A stretch of 64,000 nucleotides of DNA from Phocaeicola intestinalis (lineage in GTDB: Bacteria; Bacteroidota; Bacteroidia; Bacteroidales; Bacteroidaceae), in assembly GCF_014837065.1 (NCBI RefSeq), contig NZ_JACSPP010000005.1, positions 62,001 through 126,000 of the forward strand. The letters run 5' to 3'. A model generated the notes under the pieces. That model worked only from the letters and a program-made list of their open reading frames with translations, was not told where the DNA came from and searched no databases. Positions 55,496 through 64,000 of this stretch are shown here, in pieces. How positions within the stretch are numbered: the first letter of the stretch is position 1; each line of letters opens with the position of its first letter. A program made the translations under genes and the position numbers.

Positions 55496-57163
55496 ATGAA
55501 GTCGGATATAGAAATAGCACGCAGCATTGAGCTGAAGAAAATCAAGCAGGTGGCTTGGAGTTACGGGTTACCCGGAGATGAGATTTTGAACTACGGGCGA
55601 TACATTGCCAAAGTGCCCGAAACATTGATAGATGAAGAGAAGGTAAAGCGGAGCAACTTGATACTGGTGACAGCCATCACGCCCACCAAGGCCGGTATCG
55701 GAAAGACTACGGTTTCTATTGGACTTGCCTTGGGGTTGAATCGCATTGGACGGAAAGCCATCTGTGCCTTACGTGAGCCATCGCTTGGTCCTTGTTTCGG
55801 AATGAAAGGCGGTGCTGCTGGAGGTGGCTACGCACAGGTGCTCCCGATGGACAAAATCAATCTTCATTTTACGGGTGATTTCCATGCCATTACCTCGGCA
55901 CATAATATGATTGCTGCCTTGTTGGATAACTATATGTATCAGAATCGCGATAACGGCTTTGCCATGAAGGAAGTGCTGTGGAATCGTGTGTTGGATGTGA
56001 ACGACCGCGGTTTGCGTTATATCGTGACGGGATTGGGAGGAAAAACCAATGGCATTACCCGGGAGTCAAGTTTTGATATCACTCCGGCATCTGAAATCAT
56101 GGCTATCCTTTGCCTGGCAACAGATGAGGCGGATTTGCGTCGTCGTATCGAGAATATTTTGCTGGGTTTCACCGTTGATAACAAACCTTTTACGGTGAAA
56201 GACTTGGGAGTGGCAGGAGCTATTACCGTATTGCTGAAGGATGCCATATCCCCCAACTTGGTGCAGACCACTGAGCACACACCGGCATTTGTTCATGGGG
56301 GACCTTTTGCCAACATTGCTCACGGTTGTAATTCCATCTTGGCCACCAAGTTGGCGATGACCTTTGGCGACTACGTGATTACGGAAGCCGGATTCGGTGC
56401 GGATTTGGGAGCAGAGAAATTTTACGATATCAAGTGCCGTAAGTCGGGCTTGCAACCCAAGCTGACCGTTATTGTAGCTACGGCGCAGGGATTGAAAATG
56501 CACGGCGGCGTGAGTCTTGACAAAATCAAGGAGCCAGATTTGGAAGGATTGGAAAAAGGCTTTGCCAATCTTGACAAGCATATTGAGAACCTGCGCTCGT
56601 TCGGTCAGACGATTGTAGTGGCATTTAACCGTTACGCCAACGATACGGAAGAGGAAATTGAAGCTATCCGTCGCCATTGTACCACGATGGGTGTGGGTTT
56701 TGCCGTTAACAATGCTTTTACCGAAGGTGGAGCCGGAGCTATGGAATTGGCAGAGCTGATAGTGGACACCATTGAGAATAAACCTTCACAGCCTCTGCGT
56801 CTTGCATACGAAGATACCGATAGCATCGAGGAAAAGATAGAGAAAGTGGCTTGCAACTTGTATGGTGCCGCTGAAGTGACTTACAGCATCACGGCGCGCA
56901 AGAAAATCAAGATAGCTGAAGCACTGGGTTATGAGAAATTCCCCATCTGTATTGCCAAGACTCAGTATTCGTTTTCCACTGACCCCAAGCTCTATGGTGT
57001 GGCGAAGGACTTTGAGTTTCATGTGCGTGACATTGTTCTTAATGCCGGTGCTGAGATGCTGGTGGTGATAGCTGGCGAGATTATGCGTATGCCGGGATTG
57101 CCCAAAGAGCCACAAGCCCTACACATTGATATTGTGAATGGGGAGATAGAAGGATTGTCGTGA
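55496..57163 (+). CDS. fhs: Formate-tetrahydrofolate ligase
   Basis: A 555-residue enzyme of normal length. It forms 10-formyl-tetrahydrofolate from formate, THF and ATP in one-carbon metabolism. The P-loop is [21 protein letters not shown] (most homologues have AGEGKTT). Conserved segments include [60 protein letters not shown] and the C-terminal [20 protein letters not shown] at 55463-55470 is a likely -7 box, located beside a MITE remnant. It is probably monocistronic. Confidence 0.96.
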   Translation: MKSDIEIARSIELKKIKQVAWSYGLPGDEILNYGRYIAKVPETLIDEEKVKRSNLILVTAITPTKAGIGKTTVSIGLALGLNRIGRKAICALREPSLGPCFGMKGGAAGGGYAQVLPMDKINLHFTGDFHAITSAHNMIAALLDNYMYQNRDNGFAMKEVLWNRVLDVNDRGLRYIVTGLGGKTNGITRESSFDITPASEIMAILCLATDEADLRRRIENILLGFTVDNKPFTVKDLGVAGAITVLLKDAISPNLVQTTEHTPAFVHGGPFANIAHGCNSILATKLAMTFGDYVITEAGFGADLGAEKFYDIKCRKSGLQPKLTVIVATAQGLKMHGGVSLDKIKEPDLEGLEKGFANLDKHIENLRSFGQTIVVAFNRYANDTEEEIEAIRRHCTTMGVGFAVNNAFTEGGAGAMELAELIVDTIENKPSQPLRLAYEDTDSIEEKIEKVACNLYGAAEVTYSITARKKIKIAEALGYEKFPICIAKTQYSFSTDPKLYGVAKDFEFHVRDIVLNAGAEMLVVIAGEIMRMPGLPKEPQALHIDIVNGEIEGLS

Positions 57164-57272
57164 GTGTCTTATTTATGACTATTGTTTTTTCCTTGTGAAT
57201 GTCCTATTCCGCCAATAAATATGTCTGCAAAACGAAGATATACTTCATCGGCAATTTCAAATAACTGCTACA

Positions 57273-57319
57273 GCCCACGAAGATAACTGAAAAGGCAAAG
57301 TAAGATATCTTCATTGGGC
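57273..57319 (+). terminator. Hairpin after fhs
   Basis: A 13-nt arm (57273-57285) pairs with 57306-57319 with one bulge. T-rich sequence follows loosely. It may end the fhs transcript. Confidence 0.35.
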
Positions 57320-57352
57320 GTGTCATTATTTTACCTGCAATCTGTATAAATT

Positions 57353-58603
57353 ATGAACAAACGAAATATATTCATAGCCGGAGTCGTAGCTGTTGTGCTG
57401 GCGGTTGGCGGGACTTTTTATTATATGCATCATATGGCGCAACCGTTGGACGAAGTTGCGGTAACTGATTCGGTAGAAGTCGACAATATCGTGCGGAAAT
57501 ATGGGATACCTGTTTCGCTTTACGACATTAAGTACGGACTTGTAGAACCGGGACAGAACCTCTCGATTATCTTGCGGAAGCATGGTTTGTCGGTAGGTGA
57601 AGTACACCGGCTTACCAAGAAAGCAGAAGGTGTATTCGATGTCCGTAAGGTAAAAGATGGGCAGGCATACGCCGTTTTTACGACCCGCGATAGCATTCCA
57701 CAGACGGTGTACTTTGTTTACGAGGAAAGTCCGAAGTCATATATCGTCTTTGACCTGAAAGGTGATTACGGTGTGAAGCGCGGTGAAAATCCAGTGACGT
57801 GGGAGCGTAAGACTGTAGGAGGAAGGGTAAAAACATCGTTGTGGGTGGCGATGCAGCAGTGCGGAACCTCCCCGCAGCTTGCCCTTGACCTTTCGAATAT
57901 CTTCGGCTGGAGCATTGACTTTTTCGGGTTGCAAAAAGAAGACGAGTTCCGTGTGTGGTATGAACAGGAAACCGTAGAAGGAAGGGAATTGCAGAACTTC
58001 CGTGTGCTGGCAGCCTCATTTTCGCACGAAGATAGTGTGTATTATGCTATTCCCTTTGTGCAGGATGGTGAGGAATTGTATTACAATGCTGACGGGAATA
58101 GCCTGGAGGGTGAGTTCTTGAAGGCTCCGTTGGATTATTATCGCATCTCGTCACGCTTTTCGAATAGCCGATTCCATCCGGTATTGCGCCGTTATCGTGC
58201 CCATCATGGTGTGGATTATGCTGCTCCGAAGGGTACGCCTGTGTATGCTATAGGCAAGGGAAAGGTGATAGCTAAAGCTTACCAGGCGGGTGGGGCAGGA
58301 AACTACCTGAAGATTCGTCACAATAGCCGCTATACTACCACTTATATGCATCTCTCGGGATTTGCTAAAGGAATCCAGGTGGGCTCGGAAGTAAAGCAGA
58401 AAGAAGTGATTGGCTACGTTGGGAGCACGGGGTTGTCTACTGGGCCACACCTTGATTTCCGTGTTTATGATAATGGTACCCCCGTTAATCCTCTTACTAT
58501 CAAGTCGCAACCTAAAAAGCCTGTAAGTGAGGATAATAAGGAGCAATTTGCCGTTGTGCGCGATTCGTTGCTGCAAATACTTGATGGGATAAAAGTGCAT
58601 TGA
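57353..58603 (+). CDS. M23-family peptidase (LytM domain)
   Basis: A 416-residue envelope protein with an N-terminal membrane anchor (~6-26) and a periplasmic region. Its C-terminal LytM domain (~280-385) has HHGVDYAAPKGTPVY supplying the first His and Asp, and YVGSTGLSTGPHLDFRVY at the second site. The latter usually reads HxH, but here it is HLD. The N-terminal region (~55-215) includes LysM/OapA-like segments (GLVEPGQNLSIILRKHGLSVGEVHRLTKK). Active M23 enzymes cut peptidoglycan cross-bridges, while degenerate ones often activate amidases. This protein may thus be an enzyme or a regulator. It is a single gene upstream of the polysaccharide operon. Confidence 0.88.
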   Translation: MNKRNIFIAGVVAVVLAVGGTFYYMHHMAQPLDEVAVTDSVEVDNIVRKYGIPVSLYDIKYGLVEPGQNLSIILRKHGLSVGEVHRLTKKAEGVFDVRKVKDGQAYAVFTTRDSIPQTVYFVYEESPKSYIVFDLKGDYGVKRGENPVTWERKTVGGRVKTSLWVAMQQCGTSPQLALDLSNIFGWSIDFFGLQKEDEFRVWYEQETVEGRELQNFRVLAASFSHEDSVYYAIPFVQDGEELYYNADGNSLEGEFLKAPLDYYRISSRFSNSRFHPVLRRYRAHHGVDYAAPKGTPVYAIGKGKVIAKAYQAGGAGNYLKIRHNSRYTTTYMHLSGFAKGIQVGSEVKQKEVIGYVGSTGLSTGPHLDFRVYDNGTPVNPLTIKSQPKKPVSEDNKEQFAVVRDSLLQILDGIKVH

Positions 58604-58686
58604 AAGTAACAGGCTCTAAAAGATTGATAGGATATTGGAAGCGAGAGGCGAGAGATTTGATACTTCAATTATTATTGTTTGAAAAT

Positions 58687-58717
58687 TTTGTCAATAATGA
58701 AAAAAGTTGTATCTTTG
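58687..58717 (+). promoter_or_regulatory. Promoter of the exopolysaccharide operon
   Basis: TTTG (58687-58690), a 19-bp spacer and TATCTTTG (58710-58717) match the Bacteroides consensus exactly. It leaves a ~115-nt leader before the hydrolase gene. No invertible-promoter inverted repeats were seen. Confidence 0.75.
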
Positions 58718-58838
58718 CGCACACGTGTCATATTGGTTAATATGCAGGGACAAATTAGATTAAAAAGTAATGTTTTGAATAGGTAAGGAGTCAGAACTTT
58801 TTATACCGGTTCCTTAAATTAAATAATGAGTAATTGAT

Positions 58839-59273
58839 ATGCTTATAGCTGTAGATTTTGATGGAACTATTGTAGAGCATAAATATCCCGCCATTGGTGC
58901 AGAGATACCTTTTGCTATTGAAACTCTAAAAAAACTGGCTGCGGAAAAGCATAAGCTGATTCTTTGGAGTGTGCGTGAAGGGAAGCTTTTGGATGAGGCT
59001 GTTGAATTTTGCCGCCAGCGGGGATTGGTCTTTTATGCAGTCAACCGTGACTATCCGGAGGAAGAAAAGCAACAGAACAATCATTATTCGCGCAAATTGA
59101 AAGTGGATTTGTTCATAGATGACCGTAATTTGGGAGGATTGCCTGATTGGGGCACTATTTATGAAATGGTAACCAAGCGTCTTTCGTATGAAGATTTGTT
59201 GGACCGCTACGAAACGGACGAACAGGATGACAAGAAATCACGAAAGGGCTTTTTGAAAAGATTGTTTACTTAA
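58839..59273 (+). CDS. HAD-like hydrolase (BT_0820-type)
   Basis: A 144-residue cytoplasmic protein with HAD-superfamily features. Motif I is AVDFDGTIVEH (nucleophile and acid Asp), motif II ILWSVREGK, and the acidic end motif VDLFIDDRNLGG. The length is normal for the small cap-less BT_0820-like hydrolases. The substrate is unknown. A Lys/Arg-rich C-terminus follows. It is the first gene after the promoter at 58687 and is followed 78 bp later by the Wza-like gene, so it is probably co-transcribed with the polysaccharide export genes. Confidence 0.85.
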   Translation: MLIAVDFDGTIVEHKYPAIGAEIPFAIETLKKLAAEKHKLILWSVREGKLLDEAVEFCRQRGLVFYAVNRDYPEEEKQQNNHYSRKLKVDLFIDDRNLGGLPDWGTIYEMVTKRLSYEDLLDRYETDEQDDKKSRKGFLKRLFT

Positions 59274-59350
59274 ACAATAATGTCGGGCTGATACAGTGAC
59301 TAAGTATTATTGGAAAAATAGAGGCAATTAATATTTTTAAAGAACATAAG

Positions 59351-60148
59351 ATGAAACTCAAACAAACACTTTTCGCATTTGCTATTATGGCATTGCTGGC
59401 AGGATGTACCTCTTATAAAAGTGTACCTTACTTGCAGAATCCTGAAATTGTAAATGAACTGGGAACGGAAATCCCCCTTTATGATGCGAAAATCATGCCT
59501 AAAGATTTGTTAAGTATTACAGTGAATACGACCGATCCTCAGGCGGCTGCTCCATTTAATTTGACTGTGCAGACTCCTTTGAATGCGGCGTTGACTAATA
59601 TCAACACGACTACCCAGCCAACCTTGCAACAATATCTTGTAAGCAATCAGGGAGAAATTGATTTTCCAGTCCTCGGAAGGTTGAAAGTAGGAGGGTTGAC
59701 TAAGAATGAAGCGGAGAATATGATTCGCGAACGGTTGAAACCTTATCTGAAAGAAGCTCCGATTGTAACCGTCCGTATGGCAAATTATAAGATATCAGTG
59801 TTGGGTGAAGTTGCACGCCCTGGTTCTTTTACGGTTAGTAACGAAAAGGTTAATGTGTTGGAAGCTCTTGCTATGGCAGGGGATATGACGGTTTACGGTG
59901 TACGTACGAATGTGAAGCTGATTCGTGAAGAACCCAATGGCAAACGGGAAATCGTAGAGCTTGATTTGACGAAAAGTGACATCGTCCTTTCACCTTATTT
60001 CTATCTCCGGCAAAATGATGTCATTTATGTTACTCCCAATAAGACAAAGGCGAAAAACTCAGATATCGGTAATACGACCACTACGGTTATATCGGCAACT
60101 TCAATCTTGGTATCTATCGCAAGTTTGCTAGTCAATATTCTCAATTAA
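59351..60148 (+). CDS. Polysaccharide export lipoprotein (Wza-like)
   Basis: A 265-residue outer-membrane lipoprotein (MKLKQTLFAFAIMALLAGCTSYK, Cys ~19). It has a Poly_export domain (~45-145, IMPKDLLSITVNTTDP, GEIDFPVLGRLKVGGLTKNEAENMIRERL), then an SLBB domain (~150-235, KISVLGEVARPGSFTV, NVLEALAMAGDMTVYG). A C-terminal hydrophobic helix (TTTVISATSILVSIASLLVNIL) spans the outer membrane, as in Wza. It forms the exit channel for capsule or exopolysaccharide with the Wzc-like kinase, whose gene starts 33 bp later. It is smaller than E. coli Wza (about 380 aa), as is usual for Bacteroidetes. Confidence 0.94.
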   Translation: MKLKQTLFAFAIMALLAGCTSYKSVPYLQNPEIVNELGTEIPLYDAKIMPKDLLSITVNTTDPQAAAPFNLTVQTPLNAALTNINTTTQPTLQQYLVSNQGEIDFPVLGRLKVGGLTKNEAENMIRERLKPYLKEAPIVTVRMANYKISVLGEVARPGSFTVSNEKVNVLEALAMAGDMTVYGVRTNVKLIREEPNGKREIVELDLTKSDIVLSPYFYLRQNDVIYVTPNKTKAKNSDIGNTTTTVISATSILVSIASLLVNILN

Positions 60149-60181
60149 TTCAACGGATAAAAAAGTTAGAAAAAAACATCT

Positions 60182-62623
60182 ATGGAAGAACAAAACATCA
60201 ATGAACAAAACAATGAAGAAAATGCTATCAATCTATATGCTATTTTTTTCAAATACCTTGCTTATTGGCCGTGGTTTGTCATAAGTGTAATTGTCTGTTT
60301 GATATTGGCTTTCCTTTATCTGCGCTATCAGGCGCCAGTATACAATGTTACGGCGGCTGTTTTAATTAAAGAAGAAGAACAAAAAGGTAGTACTTCTGCT
60401 ACATCGCCTTTGGCTGCTATACAAGACCTTGGAATGTTTTCCATGACTAATAATTTTGATAATGAGGTGGAAATTCTGCATTCACGTACTCTTATCAAAA
60501 AGGCAGTAAATGAATTACGGTTGTATATCAGTATAGCCGAAGACCGCATGAGCGGTTATAATATTCCTTTGTATAAGACTTCTCCTGTCAATGTTTTCAT
60601 GACGCCTGAAGAAGCTGATAAATTGGAGGCACCTGTTAAGCTGAAAATGAAATATACGCTTGATGGCAAATTGAATGTGGAGGCCGAATACACTCTTGAA
60701 GAAGAAGAGGAAGAAATCAGTAAAACATTTGATAAACTTCCGGCTGTACTTCCAACTCCTGTCGGAGTGGTGAACTTCGTTAAAAACGACTCGCTTCCAG
60801 AGCCTATGGAAGAAGATATGAGACTGGTTGCGTATATTAATGCTCCGACGTCTACCGCGAATGGATATATGGAGAACCTGACCGTGGAAGCGACTTCGAA
60901 AACCACAACAATAGCTCAAATCGGAATACAGAATACGGATAAACAACGTGCTGTGGATTTTATTAATTGCCTGGTGGCTTTCTATAACCGCGATGCAAAT
61001 GATGAAAAAAATGAAGTGGCACAGAAAACAGCTGAATTTATTGAAGAACGCATTGGAATTATCAATCGCGAATTGGGTACAGCCGAGACGGAATTGGCTG
61101 ATTTTAAACAGCGTTCGGGATTGACAGATCTTACCAGTGATGCGCAATTGGCTTTGGAAGAAAGTTCTAAGTATGGACAGCAGCGTGTAGAAAATGCTAC
61201 GCAAATCCAGCTGGTAGAATTCTTGAAGAATTACATAAATGATCCTCAAAACAATGGAGAGGTTATCCCTTCAAATGTCGGGTTGCAGGATCAGAACCTT
61301 TCATCGGTAATTGACCAGTATAATACGATGATTATCGAACGTAACCGTTTGTTACGTACTTCTTCTGAAAGTAACCCTGCTGTTATTAATATGAATGCGG
61401 GGATAGAAGCCATGCGGCATAGTGTTCAGACTACTGTTGAAAGTGTATTGAAAGGTCTGAATATTGCAAAAATAGACATAGACCGTCAGGCACGTAAATT
61501 TGAAGGACGCATCAGTAATGCTCCTTTGCAGGAGAAAGAGTTCCTGAGCATTGCCCGTCAGCAGGAAATCAAGGCGGCACTTTATACGATGCTTTTGCAA
61601 AAGCGTGAGGAAAATGCTATAACCCTTGCGGCTACAGCCAATAACGGGCGGATTATTGAAGATGCTTTGGCAGATAAGGATCCTGTTTCTCCGAAAAAGA
61701 AAATCATCGCACTTGCCGCATTGATTTTGGGATTGGGAATTCCTGTCGGAATTATTTATCTGCGTGACATGTTGAAGTACAAAATTGAAAACCGTGAAGA
61801 TGTAGAACACTTGACAGATATTCCTATTATTGCAGAACTTCCACGCTGCAAAAAACCGGAAAAAGGAGCGATTGTTGTACGGGAGAATAAAAACGATATT
61901 ATGGAAGAAACATTTCGTGGCTTGCGTACCAATTTACTCTTCATGTTGCCTAAAGATAAAAAAGTGATTCTCTTTTCTTCTACTCAGCCAGGTGAAGGTA
62001 AATCGTTTGTTGCCGGCAATACAGCTGTCAGTCTTGCTTTCTTAGGAAAGAAAACGATTATTGTAGGTATGGATATCCGTAAGCCGGGATTGAATAAGGT
62101 ATTCAATCTTTCTCGTCGTGCAGAAGGTATTACTAATTATTTGGCGGATCCGAATCATGTGAATATTTTCGATATGATTCAACATTCGGATATTAGCGAG
62201 AATTTAGATATCTTGCCAGGTGGTCCTGTTCCACCCAATCCGACAGAACTGGTGGCTCGTGATGTTCTGGACCGGGCTATCGAGCAGTTAAAGCAGCGTT
62301 ATGATTATATAATTCTGGATACTGCGCCGATTGCCATGGTTACTGATACTGCGATTATCGGACGTGTGGCAGACATGTGTGTGTATGTTTGCCGTGCAGA
62401 TGTGACCCCGAAGGCTGGGTATCGGTATATTAATGTTTTGCGTGATGGGAAGAAATTCCCTGTACTTGCCACTGTTATTAATGACATAGACATGAGCAAA
62501 CGGAAAAACAGTTATGGTTATGGATATGGTGCAAAGTACGGATATGGTGGCAAGGCATATGGCTATGGTTATGGATACGGATATGGATATTCCGAAGCCC
62601 AAAAGCAAAAAAGCAACAAATAA
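60182..62623 (+). CDS. Wzc-like tyrosine kinase / chain-length regulator
   Basis: An 813-residue inner-membrane protein fusing a Wzz/GumC domain with a bacterial tyrosine kinase. A first membrane helix (~30-50) is followed by a periplasmic coiled-coil region (~55-510) and a second helix (~515-535, IIALAALILGLGIPVGIIYL). The cytoplasmic kinase (~575-770) has Walker A TQPGEGKSF (G604 in the loop), Walker A' IVGMDIRKPG and Walker B YIILDTAPIA. The C-terminal tail (~777-806) is packed with YG repeats, the expected autophosphorylation cluster. Cycles of phosphorylation control polymer length and export with Wza. It belongs to the operon starting at 58839. Confidence 0.94.
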   Translation: MEEQNINEQNNEENAINLYAIFFKYLAYWPWFVISVIVCLILAFLYLRYQAPVYNVTAAVLIKEEEQKGSTSATSPLAAIQDLGMFSMTNNFDNEVEILHSRTLIKKAVNELRLYISIAEDRMSGYNIPLYKTSPVNVFMTPEEADKLEAPVKLKMKYTLDGKLNVEAEYTLEEEEEEISKTFDKLPAVLPTPVGVVNFVKNDSLPEPMEEDMRLVAYINAPTSTANGYMENLTVEATSKTTTIAQIGIQNTDKQRAVDFINCLVAFYNRDANDEKNEVAQKTAEFIEERIGIINRELGTAETELADFKQRSGLTDLTSDAQLALEESSKYGQQRVENATQIQLVEFLKNYINDPQNNGEVIPSNVGLQDQNLSSVIDQYNTMIIERNRLLRTSSESNPAVINMNAGIEAMRHSVQTTVESVLKGLNIAKIDIDRQARKFEGRISNAPLQEKEFLSIARQQEIKAALYTMLLQKREENAITLAATANNGRIIEDALADKDPVSPKKKIIALAALILGLGIPVGIIYLRDMLKYKIENREDVEHLTDIPIIAELPRCKKPEKGAIVVRENKNDIMEETFRGLRTNLLFMLPKDKKVILFSSTQPGEGKSFVAGNTAVSLAFLGKKTIIVGMDIRKPGLNKVFNLSRRAEGITNYLADPNHVNIFDMIQHSDISENLDILPGGPVPPNPTELVARDVLDRAIEQLKQRYDYIILDTAPIAMVTDTAIIGRVADMCVYVCRADVTPKAGYRYINVLRDGKKFPVLATVINDIDMSKRKNSYGYGYGAKYGYGGKAYGYGYGYGYGYSEAQKQKSNK
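62511..62592 (+). repeat. Low-complexity YG-coding tract
   Basis: TATGGT/TATGGA-type hexamers encode a Tyr-Gly run at the kinase C-terminus. In-frame hexamer gain or loss would change the number of phosphorylatable Tyr. Confidence 0.9.
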
Positions 62624-62655
62624 TTAAGAATTATAATCAACACTTATACGCATGT

Positions 62656-62712
62656 CGCATCAGTTTACACTTTTCTGCATGTATTCTTCGCAGAGTAATG
62701 TAAACTGGTGCG
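62656..62712 (+). promoter_or_regulatory. Hairpin between the Wzc-like gene and ugd
   Basis: A 14-bp stem (62656-62669 with 62699-62712, one wobble), large loop and a following ATTTTGTCTTT look like an attenuator or weak terminator 25 bp before the ugd ATG. Confidence 0.5.
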
Positions 62713-62737
62713 ATTTTGTCTTTAAATCGTTATTATT

Positions 62738-63985
62738 ATGAAAGATTTGAAAATAGCTGTGGCTGGGACAGGCTATGTAGGCCTTTCTATTGCCACACTG
62801 CTGAGTCAGCACCATCAGGTCACGGCGGTTGATATCGTTCCGGAAAAAGTGGAATTGATTAATCAGCGGAAATCACCCATTCAGGATGATTACATAGAAA
62901 AATACCTGTTGGAGAAAAAACTGAACCTTACTGCTACATTGGATGGGGTTAAAGCATATAGTGATGCTGATTTTGTGATTATTGCAGCTCCGACCAATTA
63001 TGACCCGATAAAGAACTATTTCGATACCAGCCATGTAGAAGAAGTCATTAAGTTGGTTATGCAGGTCAATCCGGATGCGATTATGGTCATTAAGAGTACG
63101 ATACCAGTAGGATATACCGAAAACATCCGTAAGAAGTTGGGAAATAATAACATCATATTTTCTCCCGAATTTCTGCGGGAAAGCAAAGCGCTTTATGATA
63201 ATCTTTACCCTAGCCGCATCATTGTGGGACGTCCTGAAGGAGACGCCCGTTTGGACAAAGCTGCACATACTTTTGCCGCTTTACTTCAGGAAGGTGCTCT
63301 TAAAGAGAATATTGATACATTGTTCATGGGATTGACAGAGGCGGAAGCCGTGAAACTGTTTGCCAATACTTACCTGGCTTTGAGGGTATCATACTTTAAT
63401 GAATTGGATACTTATGCTGAAATGAAAGGATTGGATACAAAGGCGATAATCAATGGGGTCTGTCTGGATCCGCGCATTGGAAGTCATTATAATAATCCAA
63501 GTTTTGGCTATGGAGGTTATTGCCTGCCTAAAGATACCAAACAGCTTCTTGCCAACTATGCGGATGTGCCTGAAAATTTGATACAGGCAATAGTGGAAAG
63601 CAATCGTACACGTAAGGATTTTGTTGCCGATAGAGTCTTGCATAAGGCAGGATATTACGATTATTATAACCGGAGTGATTATAATCCTGATGAAGAACGG
63701 CAATGTACAATAGGTGTTTTTCGTCTTACAATGAAAAGCCATAGTGATAATTTTCGGCAAAGCAGTATCCAAGGGGTCATGAAACGTGTGAAGGCTAAAG
63801 GTGCAATTGTAATAATTTATGAGCCGACATTGAAAGATGGGAGCACTTTTTTTGGAAGCCGGGTTGTAAATGATTTGGAACTTTTCAAGCGCCAGAGCCA
63901 GGCTATTATTGCTAATCGCTATGATGCATGTCTTGACGATGTCCGGTATAAAGTGTATACCCGTGATATTTTTCGGAGAGACTGA
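62738..63985 (+). CDS. ugd: UDP-glucose 6-dehydrogenase (or close nucleotide-sugar dehydrogenase)
   Basis: A 415-residue NAD-dependent enzyme that oxidises UDP-glucose to UDP-glucuronate for capsule or exopolysaccharide synthesis. The Rossmann motif is [14 protein letters not shown]. It also has [34 protein letters not shown] with substrate-binding residues, and [15 protein letters not shown], where Cys262 is the thioester-forming catalytic residue. The overall form and length are like the short Ugd/HasB type, although related UDP-ManNAc or GDP-mannose dehydrogenases cannot be fully excluded. It lies 114 bp after the Wzc-like gene with a hairpin between. The stop is 15 bp before the window edge, so the polysaccharide locus probably continues. 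Confidence 0.92.
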   Translation: MKDLKIAVAGTGYVGLSIATLLSQHHQVTAVDIVPEKVELINQRKSPIQDDYIEKYLLEKKLNLTATLDGVKAYSDADFVIIAAPTNYDPIKNYFDTSHVEEVIKLVMQVNPDAIMVIKSTIPVGYTENIRKKLGNNNIIFSPEFLRESKALYDNLYPSRIIVGRPEGDARLDKAAHTFAALLQEGALKENIDTLFMGLTEAEAVKLFANTYLALRVSYFNELDTYAEMKGLDTKAIINGVCLDPRIGSHYNNPSFGYGGYCLPKDTKQLLANYADVPENLIQAIVESNRTRKDFVADRVLHKAGYYDYYNRSDYNPDEERQCTIGVFRLTMKSHSDNFRQSSIQGVMKRVKAKGAIVIIYEPTLKDGSTFFGSRVVNDLELFKRQSQAIIANRYDACLDDVRYKVYTRDIFRRD

Positions 63986-64000
63986 CTGATAGTAACACAT

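Noticed and set aside
58604-58838. Possible UpxY-type antiterminator gene or invertible promoter before the capsule genes
   Set aside because: No NusG-like frame and no flanking inverted repeats of recombinase type were found; only an ordinary consensus promoter is visible.

Overview
The window is a Bacteroidales chromosome segment, most like Bacteroides/Phocaeicola. The signs are SusC/SusD pairs, a hybrid two-component regulator, the rprXY-rpsF-rpsR-rplI order, and promoters fitting the Bacteroides pattern TTTG-N19-21-TAnnTTTG. No species was assigned.

Region 1 (1-5241) is the end of an integrated element beside tRNA-Asp. A full-length tyrosine recombinase is followed at 12-14 bp intervals by a shorter recombinase paralogue lacking key catalytic residues, a RhuM-like protein and a small conserved protein. 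A GC-rich ComF-like phosphoribosyltransferase and a secreted protein cut by the window edge follow.

Region 2 (5330-20902) is housekeeping: YqgE/AlgH, an EF-G paralogue with a Ser where GTPases need the catalytic His, RprX/RprY, ribosomal proteins S6, S18 and L9, a DUF1573 protein, a RelA/SpoT enzyme with a degenerate hydrolase half, a DUF4301 protein, a small periplasmic protein, an RluA-type pseudouridine synthase and IspE.

Region 3 (21024-53645) is a large polysaccharide utilisation locus whose enzymes fit xyloglucan. It holds a BACON-GH5 endoglucanase, GH31 alpha-xylosidase, GH2 beta-galactosidase, two GH3 enzymes, a GH43, an SGNH esterase fused to GH95 (alpha-L-fucosidase), a GDSL esterase, SusC, SusD, a second surface glycan-binding lipoprotein and an HTCS regulator. 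A 35-bp direct-repeat site (period 22) lies upstream of both susC and the GH31-GH2-GH3 operon, with a weaker copy upstream of GH43, and looks like the HTCS operator. The locus is interrupted between GH5 and the HTCS by a fimbrillin-like lipoprotein, an Rpn/PDDEXK protein, a gene remnant and a MITE.

Region 4 (53796-58603) holds dnaB, formate-tetrahydrofolate ligase and an M23 peptidase. Region 5 (58687-63985) is the start of a capsule/exopolysaccharide operon: HAD-like hydrolase, Wza-like export protein, Wzc-like tyrosine kinase and UDP-glucose 6-dehydrogenase.

Two intact 192-bp MITE copies with TAA target duplications (12679-12870, 41267-41458) and one decayed fragment (55384-55451) were found, along with several palindromic intergenic repeats. 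All functions are read from sequence motifs; no database search was run.
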